The position numbers and the translations under genes are program-made. A stretch of DNA of 64,000 bases, from contig NC_017167.1 in NCBI RefSeq assembly GCF_000219875.1, positions 538,765-602,764 of the forward strand, read 5' to 3'. Under the pieces are notes generated by a model. That model ran no database searches, was not told where the DNA came from, and saw only the letters and a program-made list of their open reading frames with translations. The stretch comes from Alicyclobacillus acidocaldarius subsp. acidocaldarius Tc-4-1. Lineage in GTDB: Bacteria > Bacillota > Bacilli > Alicyclobacillales > Alicyclobacillaceae. Below are positions 37,422-44,885 of this stretch, one piece after another (the stretch's first letter is position 1; the number at the start of each line of letters is the position of its first letter).

Positions 37422-38084
37422 ATGGCCGAGCTCGATCGCGAAACGTCGGTGCGCGTTGTGGAACGGCTTCTCGAGGCCTACCCGGACGCGCGCTGCCAGC
37501 TTCATTTCACAACGCCGTTTGAACTGCTCGTGGCGACCATGCTGTCGGCGCAGTGCACGGACGAGCGCGTCAACATGGTTACCCCAAGGCTGTTCGCGAA
37601 GTACCGCGGGCCCGAAGCGTTTGCAAAGGCGAGCCCCGACGAGGTCGCGGAAGACATCCGCGAAGTGGGGTTATTTCGGTCCAAGTCCAAGCATATCGTG
37701 GAGACATCGCGCATCCTCGTCGACGTGTATGGCGGCGAGGTGCCGAACAGCCGAGATCGCCTGATGGAACTGCCTGGCGTCGGGCGGAAGACGGCCAACG
37801 TCGTGATCTCGAACGCCTACGGCGTGCCGGCGTTTGCTGTGGACACGCACGTGCAGCGCGTGACCAATCGCATCGGCTTGGCGCATTCGAGCGATCCGCT
37901 GAAGACCGAGCAGCAGGTGTGCGCGAAGCTGCCGCCTGAACTGTGGACCAAGGCGCACCACGCGCTCATCCTGCACGGCAGGCGGGTATGCACCGCGCGC
38001 AAGCCGAAGTGCCACATCTGTCCGGTGGCAGATTTGTGTCAGTACGCGCGCAGTCAGGCACAGCCAAAGGCGGAGCAAGGGTGA
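37422..38084 (+). CDS. nth: Endonuclease III
   Basis: A 220-residue Nth, a bifunctional glycosylase/AP lyase for oxidised pyrimidines. The catalytic Lys is in LPGVGRKTANVV, the catalytic Asp in VDTHVQRV, and the 4Fe-4S ligands are in CTARKPKCHICPVADLC. aaaggagggcg precedes the ATG. It is the second HhH-GPD glycosylase in the window besides mutY. Confidence 0.96.
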   Translation: MAELDRETSVRVVERLLEAYPDARCQLHFTTPFELLVATMLSAQCTDERVNMVTPRLFAKYRGPEAFAKASPDEVAEDIREVGLFRSKSKHIVETSRILVDVYGGEVPNSRDRLMELPGVGRKTANVVISNAYGVPAFAVDTHVQRVTNRIGLAHSSDPLKTEQQVCAKLPPELWTKAHHALILHGRRVCTARKPKCHICPVADLCQYARSQAQPKAEQG

Positions 38085-38101
38085 CGGAGGGAGGCAGTCC
38101 G

Positions 38102-38692
38102 ATGTGGAAGCGGCTTTTCATTGTGCTCGCGGCGTTCGATCTGCTCGCCGTGATCGCGGGGCTCCTCATGTGGAACAGCCTTCCCCAATCCGGCCATACC
38201 CCCTCGCCGACCGTCCCTGTGCCCGCGAACGCGCCTACGGTCCAAGTCGATATCGGGGCGGATGCGATCAACGCCTACCTCGCGTACGCCATCGCGCACG
38301 ATCCCGAAGTCGGCCGCGTGCTCGAAGCCGCGAGTGTCCAATTTGGCGACACGTGGGTGTGCGACTTCGCCGTCAAGGTGTTCGATCGCGCTCTGCCCAT
38401 GCAGTTCGTTGTGACCCCCATCGTGCAAAACGGGAATCTCATTCTTCACGTGGACAGCGCGCAACTTTCATTTATTCCCATACCCCGATCCGTCGTGTTG
38501 TCCGTGCTCGATCGCGCTTCACTGCCAAGCTGGGTCGAGATTGACGACTCGTCCCAGAACATCGCTTTGAACTTTACCGAGCGACCCGCCGAGCCGTTTG
38601 CCCTCCGCGTTGTGCAGTACTCGCCTGCCACGCAGAAACTCTCCCTGAATCTCGCCATCCCGCCCCAAACCCTCTCTCAACATGCGCCGTGA
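38102..38692 (+). CDS. DUF2140 protein, YpmS-like
   Basis: A 196-residue protein with an N-terminal anchor (FIVLAAFDLLAVIAGLLMW, residues 6-24) and an extracytoplasmic beta-rich domain, the layout of YpmS/DUF2140. The mature domain begins after a Pro/Ser/Thr-rich linker (TPSPTVPVP) and contains VQVDIGADAINAYLAY. ATG 38102 has ggagggag 8 bases upstream. Function unknown. It follows nth by 17 bases. Confidence 0.75.
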   Translation: MWKRLFIVLAAFDLLAVIAGLLMWNSLPQSGHTPSPTVPVPANAPTVQVDIGADAINAYLAYAIAHDPEVGRVLEAASVQFGDTWVCDFAVKVFDRALPMQFVVTPIVQNGNLILHVDSAQLSFIPIPRSVVLSVLDRASLPSWVEIDDSSQNIALNFTERPAEPFALRVVQYSPATQKLSLNLAIPPQTLSQHAP

Positions 38693-38773
38693 CTTCCCGT
38701 GACGTCGGATAACTTCCGCCGCCTGGAGCAAGCTAAATGCGCGAGGAACCTGTTCGCATGGGAGGTTGCTCCA

Positions 38774-40573
38774 GTGAACGTGGGAGTTGGAGGCGCGCTG
38801 AAACGGCTCTTGACCGTCGACGACACCGTGCTGAACGACGATTTCTCCTTGTCGAGCGACGACGATGACCCGGGTGCTGACAACTACGGCGACGAGCCCG
38901 AAGAGGAATCGGTCAACTTTACGACGGCAGAAAACAAGATGGACACAGCTAAAAAGCCCGTCTCGATGCGTTCCTTTCTGCGGCGCGCCGGGCGGGAATA
39001 CGAGGAGGCCGTCGAAAAGGCGCACGCCGGTCAGCAGGACAACATCGAGCTCGATCTCGACGACATGAAGCGCCGCCTTTCCCGCTTCTTTCATCTGCCA
39101 CAAAACAAGGATATCGTGATCCGCGAGTTTGCGGTGGGGGTTGAGGGCCGCTCGCCGTGGCGCGGGATGGTCGTCTATGTCGACGGCTTGGTGGACAAGA
39201 ACGTCATCAACTGGGCCATCCTCGAGCCCCTGATGGTGTGGTCGCACCTAGCGGACGATCCGAAGCGAGCGCTGACGTACGTGGTCGACCACCTCGTTCC
39301 CGGGCACCAGACGCAACTCATCGAGAAGTGGTCGGAGGTCGTGTTCAATGTCCTGGCCGGATCGAGCGTTGTGTTCTTGGACCGATGCGACGCGGCGCTC
39401 GTCGTCGAGTCGAAGGGATGGGAGCACCGAAGCGTCAGCACGCCCAAGATGGAGAACGTGGTCCGGGGATCGCAGGACGCGTTCACGGAAAACTTCCGCA
39501 CCAATACGGGCCTGGTGCGCATGCGTCTGCGCTCGGAGCATTTGGTGACCGAAATTCACGCCGTCGGCAACCTTGCGAAGACCGATGTCGCCATCATGTA
39601 CATTCATGGCGTGACGAATCCGAAGCTCGTCAAGGAAGTGCGCCGCCGCATCGCGGACATTGACGTCGACTACGTGCTCGACGCGGGGATGCTGGAGCAA
39701 TTCATCGAAGATCGGCCGAGCATGATGATCCCGCAGGTGCTCGTGACGGAGCGGCCGGATCGCGTGGCGGCGATGCTGGCGGAAGGATATGTGGCAATCT
39801 TCGTGGGGCATAGCCCAGTCGCCATCATCGTGCCAGTGGTGCTGTGGTCCCTCATGCACACCTCCGAAGACACCAACCTGCGAATCATCCCGGGGACGTT
39901 CATCCGCGCCATACGCTGGGTGGCTCTGCTCACTGCCTTGCTGCTGCCGGGGCTGTACATTGCGGTGACCAATTATCACTCGGAAATGTTGCCGACGGAC
40001 CTGATGTTGGCCATCGCGGGAAGCCGGGAACAGGTTCCATTTCCGGTGGTGGTCGAAGTGTTGTTGATGGAGTTTGCCATTGAGCTCATCCGCGAAGCAG
40101 GAATCAGGATACCATCGGTTATAGGGCCAACCATTGGTATAGTTGGAGCTTTGATCATAGGACAGTCGGCCGTCCAGGCCGGGATCGTCAGTCCGCTGCT
40201 CGTCATCGTCGTGGCGACGACGGCGCTCGCCTCGTTCACGGTGCCGAACTATGAGCTGAGCATGGCTGTTCGCATCCTTCGGTTCGCGTTCTTGATCGCA
40301 GGGGCAGTGTTGGGGTTTTACGGGATCGCCATTCTCTTTGTCGTGTACGTCGTGAGGCTGTCCATGCTGAAATCGTTCGGCGTGCCGTTCCTGTCGCCCG
40401 TGGCGCCCATCAGCGGCGCGGCCCGAGACGTCTTGGTGCGCGGCCCCATTTGGGGCATGAACAAAAGGCCAGCGTTTTTGAACACGCTTCGGAGTTGGCG
40501 TCAAAACCCGATGACGAGACCTTGGTCGGCCGCGACGCGAAGACAAGCAGGAGAGGGGGACAGCAACGCATGA
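38774..40573 (+). CDS. gerAA: Spore germination receptor A subunit (GerA family)
   Basis: A 599-residue GerA-family protein of the spore inner membrane. The N-terminal soluble half has the family stretch FHLPQNKDIVIREFAVG and ends in five or so helices (for example VPFPVVVEVLLMEFAIELIREAGIRIPSVIG). It has an unusual N-terminal tail of about 70 residues rich in Asp and Glu (SSDDDDPGADNYGDEPEEES). GTG 38774 is chosen because gggagg lies 8 bases upstream. Its TGA overlaps the B-subunit ATG. It senses germinants with the B subunit. Confidence 0.92.
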   Translation: MNVGVGGALKRLLTVDDTVLNDDFSLSSDDDDPGADNYGDEPEEESVNFTTAENKMDTAKKPVSMRSFLRRAGREYEEAVEKAHAGQQDNIELDLDDMKRRLSRFFHLPQNKDIVIREFAVGVEGRSPWRGMVVYVDGLVDKNVINWAILEPLMVWSHLADDPKRALTYVVDHLVPGHQTQLIEKWSEVVFNVLAGSSVVFLDRCDAALVVESKGWEHRSVSTPKMENVVRGSQDAFTENFRTNTGLVRMRLRSEHLVTEIHAVGNLAKTDVAIMYIHGVTNPKLVKEVRRRIADIDVDYVLDAGMLEQFIEDRPSMMIPQVLVTERPDRVAAMLAEGYVAIFVGHSPVAIIVPVVLWSLMHTSEDTNLRIIPGTFIRAIRWVALLTALLLPGLYIAVTNYHSEMLPTDLMLAIAGSREQVPFPVVVEVLLMEFAIELIREAGIRIPSVIGPTIGIVGALIIGQSAVQAGIVSPLLVIVVATTALASFTVPNYELSMAVRILRFAFLIAGAVLGFYGIAILFVVYVVRLSMLKSFGVPFLSPVAPISGAARDVLVRGPIWGMNKRPAFLNTLRSWRQNPMTRPWSAATRRQAGEGDSNA

Positions 40574-41694
40574 GCCAGTCTGGCATGAGAGACGCGAAGG
40601 TTCCGGCTGCTGAAATGACCGCGATGCTCATCATTTTTGTGGCCACCAACGCGTTTCTCACGTACCCGCGCTACATCAGCTTCAACGCGTACGAGGCGGC
40701 GTGGATGGAGCCCATCTTTTCCGGGGCTTTGACCTTGGCACTGTTCTACCTAGTCGAATGGATCATGAGAAAGCACTTCCAAAATCTTGACATCGTCGAG
40801 ATCGCCAAAGAGGTGTTCGGGAGATTCGGGGCCATCTGCATCGCCCTTCTGTTTGCGATGTACTTCCTGTGTTCGACCGCCGCAGTAATGCGGGAGTTCA
40901 CGGAAAACGTAGTGAGTACCGTGCTTCCGTCAACACCATTGCTGCTCGTCGGAGCGGTGTTTATGTTCGCGGTGGGGTACATTGCGTACGCCGGAATCGA
41001 GGGCATTTGCCGCACGGCGTTCATTTTCTTGCCCATCCTCCTCGTAGGGCTGGTCGGCGTGTGTCTGATGACGGTGAACTGGTGGCGCCCATACCTGCTG
41101 CTTCCTCTGTGGGGAACGGGGCCTGTGCGCGTCATCATGGGCGCGATGCAGTACAGTTCCATCTTCGCCAATGTGCTGCTATTGACCATCATTTTTCCGC
41201 ACGTCAACAATCCGCGCAAGATGCGCCGCATTGGCGCCGTGAGCATCATCGTGTCGACGTTGCTGCTCGTCTTTCTCGTGCTATCGTATCACATGGTCTT
41301 TCCGGCGGCCGAGACCGGAAAGACGTCCTTCGCGTTGTACCGCTTGGCTCGCATGATCCACATGGGGCCCTTCTTTCAACGGCTTGAGAGCATCTTCATC
41401 TTCCTGTGGGTGACGGCGGCCACGGTTCGCATGGCGGTCACCATGTGGGGCTCTGCGTATCTCTTGTCGAAGGCGTTCAGTTGGCCCACGTATCGCCCCG
41501 CTGTGCCCGCCATTGTGCTGTTGTCGTTTTCGCTCGGCATGTGGCCGCAGAACTGGATGGACGTCATTGAATTAGATGGTACGTACTTGCTCAAATGGGG
41601 ATGGATTGTCGTGTTTGCTATCCCTGTTGCTGTGCTTCTCAGTGGGTGGGTCAAGCGATCTCGTCGGAGAACCAGGAGGGTGCGCCATGTTTAA
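40570..41694 (+). CDS. gerAB: Spore germination receptor B subunit (GerB permease family)
   Basis: A 374-residue APC-superfamily permease with about ten hydrophobic segments (MTAMLIIFVATNAFLTYPRY at the start). B subunits form the germinant-binding permease of the receptor. ATG overlaps the A subunit stop (ATGA), with agga gaggggga upstream. The C-terminus is Arg-rich. The third gene of a classical ger operon, the C lipoprotein, does not follow; a 57-residue gene does. Confidence 0.92.
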   Translation: MSQSGMRDAKVPAAEMTAMLIIFVATNAFLTYPRYISFNAYEAAWMEPIFSGALTLALFYLVEWIMRKHFQNLDIVEIAKEVFGRFGAICIALLFAMYFLCSTAAVMREFTENVVSTVLPSTPLLLVGAVFMFAVGYIAYAGIEGICRTAFIFLPILLVGLVGVCLMTVNWWRPYLLLPLWGTGPVRVIMGAMQYSSIFANVLLLTIIFPHVNNPRKMRRIGAVSIIVSTLLLVFLVLSYHMVFPAAETGKTSFALYRLARMIHMGPFFQRLESIFIFLWVTAATVRMAVTMWGSAYLLSKAFSWPTYRPAVPAIVLLSFSLGMWPQNWMDVIELDGTYLLKWGWIVVFAIPVAVLLSGWVKRSRRRTRRVRHV

Positions 41695-41860
41695 ATATCT
41701 GTTTGCGATGATCATCCCGGTCTGCATTTTCATTTACACGCTCTCGTTCATGCGCTGGGCGGGGAGAAAGAGCGGCGCCGTGGCCTCCGTGTCAGCCGGT
41801 GCCTTGGCGGTGATCTCGCTCGTGGTGTCGGGCGCCACGCTGTGGCGGGTGTTGACCTGA
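41687..41860 (+). CDS. Small two-helix membrane protein, candidate receptor D subunit
   Basis: A 57-residue protein of two hydrophobic helices (FKYLFAMIIPVCIFIYTLSF and AGALAVISLVVSGATLW) split by a basic loop (RWAGRKSG). ATG 41687 has aggaggg 7 bases upstream and lies inside the 3' end of the B-subunit gene, overlapping it by 8 bases. Small two-helix 'D' subunits are encoded with some Bacillus germinant receptors and modulate them; that role is inferred from position and topology only. Confidence 0.72.
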   Translation: MFKYLFAMIIPVCIFIYTLSFMRWAGRKSGAVASVSAGALAVISLVVSGATLWRVLT

Positions 41861-41880
41861 AAGGCGCAGCCCGAGATGTC

Positions 41881-41890
41881 GGGGGGGGGG
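41881..41890 (+). repeat. G10 homopolymer tract
   Basis: Ten consecutive Gs lie 20 bases after the small ger gene and 116 bases upstream of the sigma-54 promoter. Long G tracts are prone to slippage and to sequencing error. Confidence 0.7.
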
Positions 41891-41910
41891 TATCACCAGT
41901 TGTATGAAAA

Positions 41911-41930
41911 TCACGACATTAATGTTGTGA
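41911..41930. promoter_or_regulatory. Near-perfect 20-bp palindrome, candidate activator (enhancer) site
   Basis: TCACGACATTAATGTTGTGA matches its own reverse complement at 9 of 10 pairs. It lies about 90 bases upstream of the -24 element at 42006, the usual position of an enhancer for a sigma-54 activator. The likely binder is the Fis-type activator encoded at 46322. Confidence 0.6.
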
Positions 41931-41967
41931 GAATCGACATGTTCGGGCGCTCGAGATGGATCCGCTG

Positions 41968-41998
41968 TAAGCCGCCGCTGCTTGGGAGTGGCGGCTTA
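41968..41998 (+). terminator. Stem-loop between the palindrome and the sigma-54 promoter
   Basis: taagccgcc (41968-41976) with ggcggctta (41990-41998), 9 bp perfect, 13-base loop. There is no T run, so it may end readthrough from the ger operon weakly. Confidence 0.5.
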
Positions 41999-42005
41999 GC
42001 GGCAC

Positions 42006-42022
42006 TTGGAACGAATCTTGCT
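42006..42022 (+). promoter_or_regulatory. Sigma-54 (SigL) promoter of the catabolic cluster
   Basis: TTGGAACGAATCTTGCT differs from YTGGCACGN4TTGCW at a single position. The invariant GG (42008-42009) and GC (42020-42021) are 10 bases apart as required. The predicted start site is near 42033, 35 bases before the dehydrogenase start. A sigma-54 activator gene is in the cluster. The rpoN/sigL gene is not in the window. Confidence 0.75.
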
Positions 42023-42036
42023 CACCTCCCTGACGT

Positions 42037-42050
42037 TGAAAGCGCTATCT
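42037..42050 (+). promoter_or_regulatory. cre-like box just downstream of the sigma-54 start site
   Basis: TGAAAGCGCTATCT matches TGWAANCGNTNWCA at 13 of 14 positions (last base differs). Placed at about +4 to +17, it would let CcpA block transcription when preferred sugars are present. Confidence 0.6.
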
Positions 42051-42067
42051 AAGGCGAGGTGAGCAGG

Positions 42068-43267
42068 GTGTTTGGAGAGTTCAAAGTCCCGGAGGCTGTG
42101 TACGCCGGGCGCGGGGCGCTGCAGATGCTGCCGCAAGCGTCGTCCAGCCTGGGGAAGCGGGCCCTCATCGTGACGGATCAGGTGATGGAACGGCTCGGCT
42201 ACGTGGAACAGATGCAGAGGATGTTGGCCGAGGCGGGCGTTCAAGCCGACGTGTTCGCGGAGGTGAACACGGAGCCGACCGACGTGCACGTAGAGACCGG
42301 CGTGCGCGCGTTCTTGCAGCACGGCTGCGACCACCTCATCGCGCTCGGCGGGGGCAGCGCCATCGACGCCGCGAAGGGAATTTCCGTCATGGCGGTGCAC
42401 GAGGGATACATCGGCGACTATATGGGCGGCCGCAGGACGTTCGACAAGGCGCCGTACCCCGTGATCGCGATCCCGACGACTGCCGGCACGGGATCCGAGG
42501 TCACCAGTGTAACGGTTATCACCAATACCAAGGACGACGTCAAGATGATGATCCGGCAACCCGCGCTATTGCCCAAGGTCGCGATCGTGGACCCCCAGCT
42601 CACCGTCTCGTCGCCTCCCCATGTCACCGCTTCGAGCGGCGTGGACGCGCTGTGCCACGCAATTGAGGCGTTTATCTCGAGAAGAAGCCATCCGCTGACG
42701 GACGCGCTGGCCACGGACGCTGCGAAGAAGATTGTGACCTACTTGGAGCGAGCGTACAACGACGGACAGGACCTGGAGGCGCGCGAGGGGATGGCGATCG
42801 CGGCGCTGGAAGCTGGCATGGCCTTCACGAATTCATCCGTGTGCCTCGTGCATGGCATGTCCCGCCCCATCGGCGCCTTGTTTCACGTACCACATGGTTT
42901 TGCCAATGCCATGCTCCTTCCGACTGTGCTGGAGTTCCGACTTGATGACTACGCGCCGAGGCTGGCGCTGCTCGCGCGGGCCCTGAATCCAGAACTGTCC
43001 GGTGCGTCGGACGGCGAAGCCGCGGCGTGGGTCGTGAGGCGAGTGAAAACGCTTGCCGAGAGGCTCCAGATCCCAAATCTCAAGACTTGGGGAATTGAAA
43101 GGGATGCCTTCGAGCGCGCGCTGGATAAGATGGCGAACGATGCCCTCGCGAGTGGCAGCCCAGCGAACCACCCGGTCGTGCCCTCGCACGAGGAGATCGT
43201 CCAGCTGTACCGGCAGGCCTATGACGCCACTTGGGATGCAGCGCCGATGGAATCGCTTACAAAATGA
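42068..43267 (+). CDS. Iron-containing (type III) alcohol dehydrogenase
   Basis: A 399-residue Fe-ADH that oxidises an alcohol to the aldehyde with NAD. The cofactor loop is [11 protein letters not shown] near residue 93, and [11 protein letters not shown] is typical. Metal ligands appear in [21 protein letters not shown] and [12 protein letters not shown] 42068 is chosen because gaggtga lies 5 bases upstream; GTG 42059 is a weaker alternative. It is the first gene after the sigma-54 promoter and is followed by the aldehyde dehydrogenase gene. Confidence 0.9.
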   Translation: MFGEFKVPEAVYAGRGALQMLPQASSSLGKRALIVTDQVMERLGYVEQMQRMLAEAGVQADVFAEVNTEPTDVHVETGVRAFLQHGCDHLIALGGGSAIDAAKGISVMAVHEGYIGDYMGGRRTFDKAPYPVIAIPTTAGTGSEVTSVTVITNTKDDVKMMIRQPALLPKVAIVDPQLTVSSPPHVTASSGVDALCHAIEAFISRRSHPLTDALATDAAKKIVTYLERAYNDGQDLEAREGMAIAALEAGMAFTNSSVCLVHGMSRPIGALFHVPHGFANAMLLPTVLEFRLDDYAPRLALLARALNPELSGASDGEAAAWVVRRVKTLAERLQIPNLKTWGIERDAFERALDKMANDALASGSPANHPVVPSHEEIVQLYRQAYDATWDAAPMESLTK

Positions 43268-43280
43268 GGGGGAAGGGAAG

Positions 43281-44870
43281 ATGCATAGGACGTCGTCCGC
43301 GAGTGTAGCCGGGCGCCTGCGCAATTGGATCGGCTACGCGTGGCGAGACGCGGAAGCCAGCGAATACCTCGACGTCTTCGATCCAGCGACCGCGGAGGTC
43401 ATCGCTCAGGTGCCGCTGTCGACACAACAAGACGTGGAAATGGCTGTGGCGGCGGCTGCGGAAGCGTTTCGGGAATGGAGCAAGACCCCTGTACCTCGCC
43501 GCGCGCGAATCTTCTTTCGCTATCAGCAACTGCTCGTCGATCATTGGGACGAACTCGCCCGACTGATCGTCCGCGAGAACGGCAAGAGCTACAAGGACGC
43601 CTACGGGGAGGTGCAGCGCGCGATCGAAAACGTCGAGTTTGCCGCGAGCGCGCCAACGCTCCTCATGGGAGAACAATTGGCCAATATCGCGACATCCTTG
43701 GACTCGGGCATGTACCGGTACCCACTTGGCGTGGTGGCAGGCATCACGCCGTTCAACTTTCCGATGATGGTCCCTTGCTGGATGTTTCCTCTGGCTATCG
43801 TCTGCGGGAACACGTTCGTGTTGAAGCCTTCCGAGCGGACGCCGCTTTTGGCCCAGCGGTTGGCCGAGCTGCTCGAGGAGGCGGGCCTGCCCTCCGGGGT
43901 CTTCAACATTGTGCACGGCGCCCGAGAGGTCGTTCAAGGCCTGATCGAACATCCGACGGTTCGCGCCATCTCGTTCTTCGGATCGCAGCCGGTGGTCGCG
44001 TACGTGTACCGCGAAGCGGCAGCCCACGGCAAGCGCGTGCAGGCGCTGGCAGGCGCCAAGAATCACACCATCGTGATGCCGGACGCGGATCTGGACGAAG
44101 CCATCCCCCAGATCATCTCGGCCGCGTTCGACTCGGCGGGCGAGCGCTGCATGGCCTGTTCCGTCGTCGTGGCAGTAGGTTCCATCGCAGATCGCCTCGT
44201 CGAAGGCCTGAAGTCCGCTGCCGATCAGATCCGCATCGGCAACGGCCTAGGAGCGTGTCCGAGTAATCAAATTTACTTGCATATACATGCGGAGTGCTGA
44301 GTAAAAACAGTGATGATATACAGTTCCATGAGCATTTTATACAGGAAAATCGAATACTCGGACACGCTCCTAGACGAAGATGTCCTGCTTGGTCCCGTCA
44401 TCCGGGCAGAACATCGAGATCGGACGTTGCAGTACATCGATCTCGGCATCCAGGAGGGCGCGGTCCTTGTGCGCGACGGACGCCAGGATCGCGTGGATGA
44501 AAACGGGTACTTCGTCGGACCCACGATTTTCGATCACGTCCGCCCTTCCATGAAGATCTGGCAAGACGAGATCTTTGCGCCCGTGCTGTCGGTCGTGTGG
44601 ATGGGCACGCTGGACGAGGCCATCGCGTTGGCCAACCAGTCCCGGTTTGTGAACGGAGCCTGCATCTTCACGAACAGCGCGTCCGCCATTCGCAAGTTCC
44701 GCGAGGAAATCGACGCGGGAATGCTTGGAGTCAACATCGGTGTTCCTGCTCCCATGGCGTTCTTCCCCTTCTCGGGGTGGAAGGATTCCTTCTACGGCGA
44801 TCTGCACGCCAACGGCAAGGACGGCGTGGCGTTTTACACGCGCCGAAAGATGATCACGGCAAGAGTATGA
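43281..44870 (+). pseudogene. mmsA: Methylmalonate-semialdehyde dehydrogenase-type gene, split by a MITE-like insertion
   Basis: CoA-acylating aldehyde dehydrogenase family. The N-terminal part (43281-44250) has [20 protein letters not shown] and the catalytic Cys in SAGERCMAC; it runs to IRIGNGL. After the element, the frame resumes with [13 protein letters not shown] and ends at 44870. Precise excision of the element plus one CTAG gives NGLDEDV and one continuous 488-residue protein. As it stands, translation stops at TGA 44298-44300 inside the element, yielding a product lacking the C-terminal third. A start at ATG 44310 could only make the C-terminal third. Unlikely to be active. Confidence 0.9.
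44251..44369. mobile_element. MITE-like element, 119 bp, 15-bp perfect terminal inverted repeats
   Basis: GAGCGTGTCCGAGTA (44251-44265) is the exact reverse complement of TACTCGGACACGCTC (44355-44369). CTAG flanks it on both sides (44247-44250 and 44370-44373), a target duplication; alternatively TA is the duplication and the repeats are one base longer. It is AT-richer than the host gene, has no coding potential for a transposase, and so must have been moved by another element. Ends and target resemble IS5- or IS630-type elements; no family was assigned. Confidence 0.88.
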
Positions 44871-44885
44871 AGGAGGTCGATATTC

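Noticed and set aside
44310-44870. Separate gene for a 186-residue dehydrogenase-like protein
   Set aside because: It is the C-terminal third of the interrupted mmsA. Its ATG comes from inside the mobile element and has no ribosome binding site.
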